Notes: generated by a model not told the origin, from the sequence alone. Positions 37,825 through 46,710 are shown, counted from the stretch's first letter. The stretch is DNA of 57,827 nt from Acidimicrobiales bacterium (GCA_027452005.1 DAIDHF010000016.1:1-57827), one strand, 5' to 3'. Numbers and translations: made by a program.

Positions 37825-37847
37825 GTGGGGTGACTTGGTCACCCCAC
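37825..37847. repeat. Perfect 10-bp inverted repeat (hairpin)
   Basis: GTGGGGTGAC at 37825-37834 and GTCACCCCAC at 37838-37847 are perfect reverse complements separated by TTG. No T-run follows on either strand, so a classical intrinsic terminator is not supported. It lies in the 150-nt gap between tRNA-Arg and the sulfur operon and could be an operator, an attenuator-like structure or a mobile repeat. Confidence 0.6.
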
Positions 37848-37904
37848 CGTGCCGTTTGAGCTAAGATTGGGTTGCTTGCAATCTAAGGGACCTGCTAGAT
37901 CAAA

Positions 37905-39551
37905 TTGAACTCTAAATTTTTCATGGTTTCAGTTGGAGGAGGGCTTGGTTCATTTGCCCTAGTAGATCAGTTGCGTTCTTTAGGTACCTCCACCGACTCA
38001 ATTGCGGTGGTTTCAATTTTTGAGACTCCCTATCGGCGATTGAAGACACTTCTTGAAAACTCCCAAGTCAAGTCGACTGACCGGTTGAGGTCTGACTCCC
38101 AGGCACGCATCGACAACCCGTGGGGCTTTCCGAGCTATTCCATGTCTGAGGCGCGTACTCGCAAGAGTCTGGCTCCACTTGCCAGGGCTGCCTTGGAGCC
38201 GATAGTTATGGAGTACTTTACTCCTCGGGCTGACTTGGTTTATCGAGGACTTGAAAGGGAGTCCGGGAGAATCGCGTGGACGTCAATGGTTAGCCTTGGT
38301 CCAGCCCTAGCCATTAGGTGCTCGCGTGGTGGCGGGTACTATATTGTGAAGATTTGTGATCAATCCTGGCGAAGATTGGTGAGTAATCTCCCAAAGCTGC
38401 CACTTACAAACAATAACGACCAGGTGGACTGGGAACTTTCACCGTGCATGAATACTGACATTAGAGAAATCGTTGCACGCGAGTTTCCCGGAACCCTAGA
38501 GTGGGTTCGAGACAACTTAAGCCTAAGCCCCTGGATCAACCAAGAGTGTTTTAGAAAGGGGGACCTTCCTAACCATCTGGAGATCTTGGAGTCTCGTTAC
38601 GTGCATCTGGCCAGTGGTTACACTTCACTCAACCTGGACGCGGCAATCTTTGGAGATAGCCAGAGGCCAGTTCATGTGGGCGAAACCAAGGTAGTTCACA
38701 CCTACCACCCACACGACGTAGATCTTGAGTCATACATAAAAGAGGACTCACCAGTTATTGTGAGGGGAGCAGGTATTGCGGCCTCCCAAGAGTTGAACCG
38801 AGCAATTGAACTCCGGCGGACTAATCGGTCTAGGTCTAAAATTATTCACGTAGTAAATTCAGGTGATGATATTGCACTAAGCGACACCACTGCAATTGAA
38901 GACTTGAAGCTATCCAAGTTGAATAAACTTCCTGTGCGGAAATTCCCGTTTGTGTTTCCTCGAGGGGCCGCATCGGGAAGTCTCGCCAAGGAGTTGACCC
39001 GGAAGACTCCACGTGATCTGGTCGGAACTATAGCCGCACTTGGCAGGCCGTCGTCACCTAAGCGCAAAGTATGGGAGTCAAATACTTCCCTAGCCCAAGA
39101 TCAGGGATGGCTTACTACTCTTGCCGGGACCCTGGTAATAGACCACTCGCAAGATCAAGCTGTTCCAGGGCTAATGATAGATGGAAAGCACGATCGGATT
39201 ACCGTCAAAAGGGGACTATTGATCGATTGCACGGGACTGAAATGTGATGTCGACGAGGACTTGTTGACTGATGATCTTCTGGCTTGTGGGATTGGTCACA
39301 AGAACTCTCTCGGTCGGCTCTATGTGGATCAACAATTCAGGGTAAATGTGAACAATCATGACGGGGCACTATTTGCATCTGGGCCGCTAATTTTAGGCTG
39401 CTCGTGCGCGCCAGTTGACTCTTTTTGGGGCCTCCAATTTGTTGCTCAAGAGATTCTCAGCCAACTTGATCTGGCCCCTAAGATTCTTAGTCGTGGCCAG
39501 AAAAATACTCTTGTCGCTTGGTTTAGCTGGATTAGGGGAGCTAGGCCGTGA
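37905..39551 (+). CDS. Rossmann-fold FAD/NAD(P)-binding protein of unknown function
   Basis: 548 residues from TTG 37905 (ATG 37923 is an alternative). A dinucleotide-binding motif opens the protein (VSVGGGLGSFALVDQL), a second lies mid-protein (PVIVRGAGIAASQELNRA), and the C-terminal part has LLIDCTGLKCDV, GRLYVDQQFRVN and GALFASGPLIL, features of the FAD domain of pyridine-nucleotide-disulfide-like oxidoreductases. There is no CxxxxC redox pair near the N-terminus. The middle third has no recognisable domain. It is the first gene of the sulfur operon and overlaps the next gene by 4 nt (GTGA), so it probably works with that membrane protein. Substrate unknown. Confidence 0.6.
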   Translation: MNSKFFMVSVGGGLGSFALVDQLRSLGTSTDSIAVVSIFETPYRRLKTLLENSQVKSTDRLRSDSQARIDNPWGFPSYSMSEARTRKSLAPLARAALEPIVMEYFTPRADLVYRGLERESGRIAWTSMVSLGPALAIRCSRGGGYYIVKICDQSWRRLVSNLPKLPLTNNNDQVDWELSPCMNTDIREIVAREFPGTLEWVRDNLSLSPWINQECFRKGDLPNHLEILESRYVHLASGYTSLNLDAAIFGDSQRPVHVGETKVVHTYHPHDVDLESYIKEDSPVIVRGAGIAASQELNRAIELRRTNRSRSKIIHVVNSGDDIALSDTTAIEDLKLSKLNKLPVRKFPFVFPRGAASGSLAKELTRKTPRDLVGTIAALGRPSSPKRKVWESNTSLAQDQGWLTTLAGTLVIDHSQDQAVPGLMIDGKHDRITVKRGLLIDCTGLKCDVDEDLLTDDLLACGIGHKNSLGRLYVDQQFRVNVNNHDGALFASGPLILGCSCAPVDSFWGLQFVAQEILSQLDLAPKILSRGQKNTLVAWFSWIRGARP

Positions 39552-40183
39552 TCTTGAGTCTGTCTGGGAGGATCCAAACGAGGCTAATAATTATTATCAC
39601 AGTGGGTTCAATCGTAACTGCGCTGGCGACTCCGTTTATTCCCTCATCAAGTCTCTCGCAGATGGGAATGTCCAACGTGATCATGACCAGATTCGCAACC
39701 ACGATCTTGAATCCTAACCAACAGGGTATCTTGTTTGTGAACTATCAGATGGCCTTTGAAACCCTCGGGCTCATGGCCGGAGTTGGAGTCCTTTGGGAGT
39801 TGATCTACTTTCAGGCTGAAAAGCTGCGACACGATCGAGACTGGCCCGCCGTGTTTGTGTTGTTCCAAGTCTTACCCGAGGGTGTTGTACTTTGGTATGT
39901 TGCTCATATGGCTGGTGTATTTCCGGCAGGGACCTTAGGTCTTAGCTCACCGGTATTGGAGATGTTCGTAATTCACCTGGCCTTAGTCTGGTTGGCGATC
40001 TGGATGTTTCTGCTAGGCCCAATGAGGGTTCTGGCTCCTTACTGGCACTGGCATGGGGGACAGTTTCGCTGGATAGACCAACTATTAGGCCGACTTTTTA
40101 CTCGAAGCCCAAGGTCTCAGGGCACCAGATTTGCTACAGCGGGGTCGGTGGCCACAACTCAGTCGGCCGCTCCGACTGGCTAA
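39548..40183 (+). CDS. Four-helix membrane protein of unknown function
   Basis: 211 residues from GTG 39548, overlapping the stop of the FAD protein. About four hydrophobic helices are visible (about 12-28, 62-85, 100-125, 135-160), with His/Trp-rich PYWHWHGGQFRWIDQLLG after the last helix and a Ser/Thr-rich C-terminal tail. I do not recognise the family. Histidines near membrane ends could bind heme or a metal, but no known haem signature is present. Coupling to the FAD protein suggests a membrane redox or anchoring partner. It is 78 nt upstream of the sulfite reductase gene. Confidence 0.6.
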   Translation: MILSLSGRIQTRLIIIITVGSIVTALATPFIPSSSLSQMGMSNVIMTRFATTILNPNQQGILFVNYQMAFETLGLMAGVGVLWELIYFQAEKLRHDRDWPAVFVLFQVLPEGVVLWYVAHMAGVFPAGTLGLSSPVLEMFVIHLALVWLAIWMFLLGPMRVLAPYWHWHGGQFRWIDQLLGRLFTRSPRSQGTRFATAGSVATTQSAAPTG

Positions 40184-40261
40184 GAGTCAATTTGGGTACG
40201 TTCTAACTAAAAACCATACCATTTTCGCTAGATAAGTGCTGGTCAGGGGCGATTTGTACAA

Positions 40262-41953
40262 TTGTTGCAAAATCCGATCGAATTAGTCAACAATAGATAT
40301 GTGGAATTCCTGACGCCATATCGAAAGGCATCCGAACTCAACCAGGTCGAACGGTGGAAGCTGGAGAAGAACCCACTAGACGTATACAACGATGTGAAGA
40401 ACCTCTACTCCAAGGTTGGTGTTGAAGCTATTGCCAAGGTCGAAGGCGAGCAGGAGCGGCTCAAGTGGGTCGGACTATATCCTCAGCGCCAAGGTGGTGA
40501 CGCGTTCATGATGCGGGTCAAGGTCCCCGGGGGCAGGCTTACTAGTGACCAGGCCCGAAAAATCGGGGAACTCTCACAGAAATTTGCCAGAGGCCCTAAA
40601 GACAGCGACGTATTTGGGAACGCGTATTGTGACATAACCACCCGCCAAACCATTCAGCTTCACTGGCTATCAATAGGGGACATTCCCACCATCTGGGAGG
40701 AACTTGATCGTGTTGGAATGACCACGGTCCAGGCGTGCGGAGATTCTTCCAGAAATGTTCTGTGTTGTCCGGTTTCTGGGATTGATGCCAAGGAGGTCTT
40801 TGACGCATATCCACTGGCAATTGAAATCTCAGACTTTTTTACCGGCAACCGTGAGTACTCAAATCTTCCCAGGAAGTTCAAGATGAGCGTTACCGGCTGC
40901 CTTGAAGACTGTGCCCAGGCTGAGATAAATGACATTGGTATGTGGCCAGCAAGACTCAACGATGGGACAGTCGGACTCAACGTACTGGTCGGAGGGGGGC
41001 TCTCCGACGGACCCCGAATGGCCTCAGATATCGACGTGTTTGTAACTCCCGATTCTGCCGTAGAAATTATGAGAGGAATCGCCCAGGTATTTGGAGAACT
41101 CGGCAACCGAGAAAATCGCGGTCTAAGCCGGATGAGATATTTAGTTCAAGAACTGGGGCCTGAGGGATTCAGGGAGCAGTTGGCAAAGAGAGTCCCATTT
41201 TCGCTCACCTCTGCCGGGGAAGAGTTGACCCAGAGATATCGAGGGGACCACCTAGGTGTGCATGAACAAAAGGTACCCGGATTCTACTATGTAGGTCTCA
41301 ACGTTCTCGTTGGTCGCCTGAACGCGCCCGACTTGATTGAGCTTGCACGGCTCGCCAAGGAGTACGGGAACTCTGAGATCCGCCTGACCACCGACCAGAA
41401 TGCAATAATCTCTGGGGTCCCACAAGAGAAACTCGATGAACTCCTCAATGCCCCAATGCTAACCAGGTTGTCTCCGTTTCCGGGTCCCTTCGAGAGGGGT
41501 GCCGTGGCATGCACGGGAAATGAGTTTTGCCGTTTCGCGGTCGTTGAGACCAAGGCGAACGCGGCCAGATGGGCTAAAGATCTCGACAGTAGATTTGGAG
41601 GTCTCGTGGATCCTGGCGAGGTTATTCGGATGCACTTTTCTGGATGCCCGGCAAGTTGTGCCCAACCTCAGATTGCCGACATAGGATTTAGGGGAGACAC
41701 GGCTCACGTCAATGGGAGCATTGTCGAGGCGGTTGACGTGGGTCTTGGAGGGTCCCTTGGAAGCGATGCCTCCTTTATAGATTGGGTTCAAGGGGCCTTG
41801 CCATGCGATAGGGTCCCAGAGGCACTTGGAAGTTTGCTAACCAAATACCTGTCTCAGCGCAGAGACGGGGAGACCTTCAGAGGTTTTGTCCGTCGGGTAC
41901 CCAACGAAGAACTCAGGTACGTATTGGCTGGAGACGGTCGTGAATCCAACTAG
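40262..41953 (+). CDS. sir: Siroheme [4Fe-4S] sulfite reductase (NirA/SirA type)
   Basis: 563 residues, the length of mycobacterial SirA (NirA). The fold repeats two ferredoxin-like halves (MMRVKVPGGRLTSDQ and YVGLNVLVGRLNA). Siroheme/cluster ligands are Cys417 and Cys423 (CTGNEFC), Cys462 and Cys466 (CPASC). Tyr73 (VGLYPQRQ) and Cys159 (QACGDSS) correspond to the Tyr-Cys pair reported as covalently linked in mycobacterial SirA. The enzyme reduces sulfite to sulfide (or nitrite to ammonia) with six electrons; the cysDN and siroheme-synthesis neighbours favour sulfite. In close relatives ferredoxin donates electrons; here an FrhB-type gene overlaps the end by 14 nt and could be the donor. TTG start with weak SD. 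Confidence 0.88.
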   Translation: MLQNPIELVNNRYVEFLTPYRKASELNQVERWKLEKNPLDVYNDVKNLYSKVGVEAIAKVEGEQERLKWVGLYPQRQGGDAFMMRVKVPGGRLTSDQARKIGELSQKFARGPKDSDVFGNAYCDITTRQTIQLHWLSIGDIPTIWEELDRVGMTTVQACGDSSRNVLCCPVSGIDAKEVFDAYPLAIEISDFFTGNREYSNLPRKFKMSVTGCLEDCAQAEINDIGMWPARLNDGTVGLNVLVGGGLSDGPRMASDIDVFVTPDSAVEIMRGIAQVFGELGNRENRGLSRMRYLVQELGPEGFREQLAKRVPFSLTSAGEELTQRYRGDHLGVHEQKVPGFYYVGLNVLVGRLNAPDLIELARLAKEYGNSEIRLTTDQNAIISGVPQEKLDELLNAPMLTRLSPFPGPFERGAVACTGNEFCRFAVVETKANAARWAKDLDSRFGGLVDPGEVIRMHFSGCPASCAQPQIADIGFRGDTAHVNGSIVEAVDVGLGGSLGSDASFIDWVQGALPCDRVPEALGSLLTKYLSQRRDGETFRGFVRRVPNEELRYVLAGDGRESN

Positions 41954-43280
41954 GTTACACGTGGACGAGGTATTTTCACCCGACACTCTTAGTTTGGGAT
42001 TTGCGATTAGGGACCACATGAACTCTATTGAAGAGGCCCCCGGGAAGGTCTGGTTTTGGGAACTCGCTGATGCAGTAATAGACGCGGGTAGGTGCGTTCA
42101 GTGTGGGGTATGTGTAGCGGCCTGTCCGTCGGACTCAATCGGGATCTCGAAAGCTGGCCTGCCCATGTTGGTGAAGATGTGTACCGGTTGCTCGTTATGT
42201 TGGGACTTTTGCCCGAGAGGGGGGCTTCGCTATGAGTCCACTTGGTCCCCGACTAGGGAGCCTAAAGAACCGGAGGTACCGTCAAGCACCGCCGTTAGCA
42301 TTGGACGAAAAGCGAGGCCTGGGGTAGAAGAATACCAAGGAGATGAGAACCTTGGCGGCTCACTCGGGCTAGTTCAAAGAGCGTACGCAGCTAGGGTCCA
42401 GACCAAGATTTCCGGTTCCCAGGATGGTGGCGTGGTGTCGCAGATCCTCGTGACCCTGCTTGAGTCAGGTGAGATAGATGGCGCCCTGTTGGCTAGACAG
42501 TCACCAACAGAACCTTTCAAGGCCGAGCCATTTTTGGCCAGGACCCCTCAAGAAGTACTTGAGTCGGCCGGAAGTTATTACAACCAAACCATGGCTCTGG
42601 GTCACTTGGACCTCGCCAAGTATCAAGTCTCGACCAAGTCACGGATAGCAATGGTCGGAACCCCCTGTGAGATCCAGGGAATAAGGGCCCTGCAGTCACG
42701 ACCGTGGTCGAGGGGGCGAAGCCTGATCGACACCATCGAGCTAACCATTGCACTCTTGTGTACCAAGAGCTTTGATTACGAGAGACTCATACTTGGAGAA
42801 CTACGTGATAGCCGTGGCATAGAACCGGATCAGATCGGCAAGATTGACGTTATCCACGGAAAGCTCTTTGTGGACTCTAAGTCCGGGGACAATCTCCTGG
42901 AGGAGTCGATTAAGAACTTTCATGGGGCGGCGCTCAAGGGATGTGACGAGTGTGCCGACTTCCTAGGGCGAGCAGCTGACATCTCAGTGGGCAGTGTGGG
43001 TAGTGTGGCCGGATGGTCCAGTGTACTTGTCAGGACCCACAAGGGAATGAGGGCTTTTCAAAGTACTTGGCCGAGGTTGCAGATAAGAGACCTGGACAAT
43101 AAGCAAGCCTTAGAGAAGCTGGACGCCTTGGATATGAAGATTGCCCTGGCTGCCCTAGAGAGGGAGTTTGATCCAAATGGCCCCATGTTTATCGACTTTG
43201 ATGACCACGTGGTTAGCTATGAGGGTTCATCTAGACAGGTAGTTGGATCAACCCGACGAAAGATACAGGAGGCTATATAA
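41940..43280 (+). CDS. FrhB-type F420-linked flavoprotein with two [4Fe-4S] ferredoxin motifs
   Basis: About 447 residues. Start GTG 41940 is chosen because GGAG lies 6 nt upstream; a longer frame from 41886 has no clear site. N-terminal clusters: Cys52, 55, 58, 62 and Cys81, 84, 87, 91, both C-x2-C-x2-C-x3-CP. The rest is FrhB: GGVVSQILVTLLESGEID, AGSYYNQ, VGTPCEIQG, LLCTKSFDY, CDECADF and DISVGSVGSVAGW. FrhB domains oxidise F420H2 via FAD and pass electrons to iron-sulfur clusters, as in Frh, Fpo and the N-terminal half of methanogen Fsr. The direct overlap with the sulfite reductase suggests a split, F420-dependent sulfite reductase. Some FrhB proteins use ferredoxin instead, so the donor is inferred. 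Confidence 0.85.
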   Translation: MNPTRLHVDEVFSPDTLSLGFAIRDHMNSIEEAPGKVWFWELADAVIDAGRCVQCGVCVAACPSDSIGISKAGLPMLVKMCTGCSLCWDFCPRGGLRYESTWSPTREPKEPEVPSSTAVSIGRKARPGVEEYQGDENLGGSLGLVQRAYAARVQTKISGSQDGGVVSQILVTLLESGEIDGALLARQSPTEPFKAEPFLARTPQEVLESAGSYYNQTMALGHLDLAKYQVSTKSRIAMVGTPCEIQGIRALQSRPWSRGRSLIDTIELTIALLCTKSFDYERLILGELRDSRGIEPDQIGKIDVIHGKLFVDSKSGDNLLEESIKNFHGAALKGCDECADFLGRAADISVGSVGSVAGWSSVLVRTHKGMRAFQSTWPRLQIRDLDNKQALEKLDALDMKIALAALEREFDPNGPMFIDFDDHVVSYEGSSRQVVGSTRRKIQEAI

Positions 43281-43285
43281 TAACT

Positions 43286-44626
43286 ATGAGTCCGCGAGCA
43301 GCCCAGACATTGCCTGCCAATTCGTCTGGGGAAGAAATAATAACTGATTTCTCCATCGAGTTAGGCCAACTTGGACTACTAGTGCTAACCGTGCCCGACG
43401 AGCCAGAAGGCATGCGAGAAGAGATAAGAGCCCACCTTGTAGATCTAGGGGTAAACTATGCTCAGGTTTTGGAGTCTGCCGGTCCGCTAGTCAACTATCT
43501 CTGGAAGCACTGGGAGCCCACATTGACTTTTCACGGGTTTGGCTGGCAAGAGTACCAAGACGTGATCGGTGACTACAAGCGCGAACTGTGGCTGTGGGCT
43601 ATGGGTGAGCGGACATTTCGTCAATTCGTCACCGATCTTGAAGGTAGACTTGGTCGAAGGGCCAATATAGAAACAGGACTCAAAGGAAACTTGAAAGCAA
43701 CCCACAAAGATAAGACCAGCTCCGGCCAGAGGAATCTTTCCCACTTGGACGAGTTGGAGTCACACGCGATATATGTCATGCGTGAGGTTGCTGCAGAATG
43801 TGAACGGCCCGCCCTATTATTTTCTGGAGGCAAGGATTCCGCAGTTCTTCTACGGATTGCCGAAAAGGCCTTTCGGCCGGCCCGGTTCCCGTTCCCGATC
43901 GTCCATGTGGACACGGGACACAACTTTCCCGAGGTAATTTCCTACCGCGACAGCCAGGTTGATCGCCTAGGTGAAAAGCTCATCGTGGCCTCGGTTCAAC
44001 GAACCATTGACCTGGGTCGAGTAACTGATCCAGGTCCAGGGGGTAGTCGCAATCGTCTCCAAAGCGTGACCCTTTTGGACACCATATCTGATTACGAGAT
44101 AGATGGGGCAATTGGTGGGGCACGGCGCGATGAAGATAAGGCGCGAGCAAAAGAGAGAGTTCTGTCGTTCAGGGATGCCTTGGGTCAATGGGATCCCCGC
44201 AACCAGCGGCCTGAACTTTGGAACCTCTATCAAGGCAGGGTCCGCCCCGGCGAACACTTGAGGGCATTCCCTCTATCGGACTGGACCGAGCTTGACGTCT
44301 GGCAGTACATTGCCCGAGAGAACATTGAGTTGCCAAGCATCTACTTTGCACACACCCGAAAGGTCATCGAACGCTCTGGGATGTTGTTGGCCGTATCTAA
44401 CTGGGTTACCCCGAGAGACGGTGAGGTCGTCCTAGAGGAGACTGTTCGTTTCAGGACCGTAGGGGACGCAACCTGTACAGGGGCGGTCAGGTCTAATGCG
44501 ACCACTATCGATCAGGTAATCGCCGAGGTGGCCTCGTCGCGAATAACCGAGCGAGGGGCTACCCGGGCAGATGACAAGTTCTCTGAGAGTTCTATGGAAG
44601 ACAGAAAACGGGAGGGCTACTTCTAA
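43286..44626 (+). CDS. cysD: Sulfate adenylyltransferase subunit 2 (CysD) with long N-terminal extension
   Basis: 446 residues against about 300 for CysD. Residues 1-150 form an extra, mainly helical region (for example WQEYQDVIGDYKRELWLWAM) I cannot assign. From about 151 on it is canonical CysD: LDELESHAIYVMREVAAE, PP-loop LLFSGGKDSAVLL (180-185), GGARRDEDKARAKERVLSFR, WDPRNQRPELWNLY, FPLSDWTELDVWQYI and C-terminal MEDRKREGYF. It catalyses ATP + sulfate to APS together with CysN, the next gene. The PAPS-reductase-like look of the PP-loop family is expected. It begins 5 nt after the FrhB gene. Confidence 0.9.
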   Translation: MSPRAAQTLPANSSGEEIITDFSIELGQLGLLVLTVPDEPEGMREEIRAHLVDLGVNYAQVLESAGPLVNYLWKHWEPTLTFHGFGWQEYQDVIGDYKRELWLWAMGERTFRQFVTDLEGRLGRRANIETGLKGNLKATHKDKTSSGQRNLSHLDELESHAIYVMREVAAECERPALLFSGGKDSAVLLRIAEKAFRPARFPFPIVHVDTGHNFPEVISYRDSQVDRLGEKLIVASVQRTIDLGRVTDPGPGGSRNRLQSVTLLDTISDYEIDGAIGGARRDEDKARAKERVLSFRDALGQWDPRNQRPELWNLYQGRVRPGEHLRAFPLSDWTELDVWQYIARENIELPSIYFAHTRKVIERSGMLLAVSNWVTPRDGEVVLEETVRFRTVGDATCTGAVRSNATTIDQVIAEVASSRITERGATRADDKFSESSMEDRKREGYF

Positions 44627-44676
44627 TTGCTAGTCATTGTACCTCAAGATATCTCTAGTGAGAATTTAGTTTTTCC

Positions 44677-45945
44677 ATGACAGACCTGCTTAGGTTTTGC
44701 GCAGTGGGCTCGGTTGACGATGGTAAGTCAACGCTAATCGGGCGTCTCTTGCACGACACCAAACAGCTCTTTGATGATCAAGTAGAGGCTATAGAGGAGG
44801 CCTCGAAGAGACGAGGCTACACGGGTGTCGAGTTGGCCTTTGCTACTGACGGGCTTCGGGCCGAGCGCGAACAGGGAATAACAATTGACGTAGCCTACCG
44901 ATACGCCCAGACCCCAAAGCGGAAGTTTATTATTGCCGACTGCCCGGGTCACGAACAGTACACGCGCAACATGGCTACCGGGGCGTCAACGGCCGAGGCC
45001 GCCGTAGTCGTGGTAGACGGGGCACGGGGTCTTAGAGAACAGACCAAGCGACACCTTTGTATTGCCTCTCTTATGGGGGTTAGACGGGTAGTGATTTGTG
45101 TGAACAAAATGGACCTAGTCGATTGGTCACAAGAGGTCTTTAGTGACGTGGTTGGCGAGATCGGGATACTAGCTGACAAGCTTGGGGTGAGGTGGGTTGA
45201 CTCCGTCCCTATCTCGGCTCTCCTCGGAGAAGGGGTGGTAGAGCCAATTACTAGTGCCCCTTGGTATCGGGGTCCGACGTTTTTGGAAATTATTGAGACT
45301 ATCCCGGTAGACGGTCTGGATCTGGGGGATGGTGAGTTTCGTCTTCCCGTGCAGTGGATCCTTAGAAACCCCGACGGAACTCGGGGGTATTCTGGCCTAC
45401 TGTCCGGGGGCCCTCTGAATACGGGTGACGAAATAGTTATAGAGCCCTCTGGTAAAAAGAGCAAGGTGGTCAAGGTTTATAACTATGACTCTACCCTTGA
45501 AACGGCCTGGCCGGGAATGTCGGTGGCCGTGGAGATTGAAGGCGATATTGATATCTCCCGTGGGGACATGATCGTGCCAGCCTTTGGGAGCATGGAACCG
45601 GTTCAAGACCTAACCATGACCGTATGTTGGTTTTCTGACCGGCCTCTAACCAAGGGATCCCGACTAGCAGTCAAGCATACGACCCGCAGGACCCCGGCTG
45701 TCGTGACAGGTATCGCAGGAATAATCGACGTGAACAACCTGGAACTGTCCCAAGCAAGTGAGATAAGGCCAAATGAGATTGGCAAGATCACCATGACGGT
45801 TTCGACCGCTCTAGCAGCCGATGATTACAAGTCAAACCGCCTTACCGGGAGCCTGGTTATAGTTGACCCGACCACCAACGCAACTCTTGGGGCCGCCATG
45901 ATCCAACGAGACCACGACACCTCGAACATCTCCTTGGTCTCATAA
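44677..45945 (+). CDS. cysN: Sulfate adenylyltransferase subunit 1 (CysN GTPase)
   Basis: 422 residues. G1 GSVDDGKSTLIGRLL, G2 within REQGITIDVAYRY, G3 DCPGHEQYTRN, G4 VNKMD and G5 in SVPISALLGEG are all present, followed by two EF-Tu-like beta-barrels (about 215-420). CysN GTPase activity drives APS synthesis by CysD. There is no C-terminal APS-kinase (CysC) fusion, unlike many actinobacteria, which carry CysNC. It lies 50 nt downstream of cysD. Confidence 0.93.
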   Translation: MTDLLRFCAVGSVDDGKSTLIGRLLHDTKQLFDDQVEAIEEASKRRGYTGVELAFATDGLRAEREQGITIDVAYRYAQTPKRKFIIADCPGHEQYTRNMATGASTAEAAVVVVDGARGLREQTKRHLCIASLMGVRRVVICVNKMDLVDWSQEVFSDVVGEIGILADKLGVRWVDSVPISALLGEGVVEPITSAPWYRGPTFLEIIETIPVDGLDLGDGEFRLPVQWILRNPDGTRGYSGLLSGGPLNTGDEIVIEPSGKKSKVVKVYNYDSTLETAWPGMSVAVEIEGDIDISRGDMIVPAFGSMEPVQDLTMTVCWFSDRPLTKGSRLAVKHTTRRTPAVVTGIAGIIDVNNLELSQASEIRPNEIGKITMTVSTALAADDYKSNRLTGSLVIVDPTTNATLGAAMIQRDHDTSNISLVS

Positions 45946-45954
45946 TCCTGTTAG

Positions 45955-46644
45955 GTGGAAAACAATCTGATTTATCCAGTCTCTTTAGTTCTGGATGGGA
46001 TGGACTGCTTAGTCGTCGGGGGAGGGTCAGTCGCCCTTCGAAAGGTCCACGGGTTGATAGGTGCCCGAGCCCGGGTAACCGTTGTGGCTCCCCAAATATG
46101 TGAGGAACTTCAACAACTTGGTGATGCAAAGATTGCCTTGATTCAAAGAACTTACCAGTCCGGCGAGGCGGCCAAGTATCGTCTCGTTTTCGCAGCAACT
46201 TCCAGTCGTGACGTAAATCGCCAGGTGTACTTAGACGCAGATGCCGCCGGGGTCTTTGTGAACAGCGCCGACGACCCAGGGTCGTGCACGTTCATGTTAC
46301 CCAGTATCGCCAAGATGGAGCCGATAGTGGTCTCCGTGTCTACGGCCGGTACCAGTCCGTCATTAGCAGTCTTTATCCGTGACCAGATTGCAAAGCGCTT
46401 TGGATCTAGCTATGGGGAACTGGCAAACCTTCTAGGTCAAGCCCGTTACAGGGTCCATCAAAGTGGCCAGTCCAGTGAACAGCTCGACTGGAAGAACTTG
46501 ATCCAGGATGATCTGGCAGCGCTCGTGGAACAGGGGAATCTAGTCAAGGCCCAAGAAATCCTGGACAGTTTTGTAGACAGGTTCCTTGAAGGGATTACCG
46601 GTCCGATTCCAACAGGCGTCCCCGGAGAAGGAGTAAATAACTAG
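45955..46644 (+). CDS. Precorrin-2 dehydrogenase (siroheme synthesis)
   Basis: 229 residues from GTG 45955, 9 nt after cysN. The N-terminal NAD-binding motif CLVVGGGSVALRKVHGLI and downstream VNSADDPGSCTFMLPS are the conserved core of the SirC/Met8/CysG N-terminal family, whose members oxidise precorrin-2 to sirohydrochlorin and may insert iron. The C-terminal half is helical (dimerisation). It has no methyltransferase domain, so uroporphyrinogen methylation must be encoded elsewhere. It supplies siroheme to the sulfite reductase in the same operon. Confidence 0.9.
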   Translation: MENNLIYPVSLVLDGMDCLVVGGGSVALRKVHGLIGARARVTVVAPQICEELQQLGDAKIALIQRTYQSGEAAKYRLVFAATSSRDVNRQVYLDADAAGVFVNSADDPGSCTFMLPSIAKMEPIVVSVSTAGTSPSLAVFIRDQIAKRFGSSYGELANLLGQARYRVHQSGQSSEQLDWKNLIQDDLAALVEQGNLVKAQEILDSFVDRFLEGITGPIPTGVPGEGVNN

Positions 46645-46710
46645 AGTTCGCCTAGCTCTATAACCGTGTTCCCGCAAGCCGTTGGGACACAGTGCTAGAA
46701 TGAGGGAATC

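Noticed and set aside
43286-44626. Annotation as PAPS reductase (CysH)
   Set aside because: The PP-loop is shared, but GGARRDEDKARAKER, WDPRNQRPELW and the KREGYF end are CysD signatures, and CysH-type C-terminal ECG(L/I)H is missing.
44949-45473. 174-codon minus-strand frame within cysN
   Set aside because: Low-complexity Ser/Thr/Arg peptide opposite a fully conserved cysN; a coding shadow.
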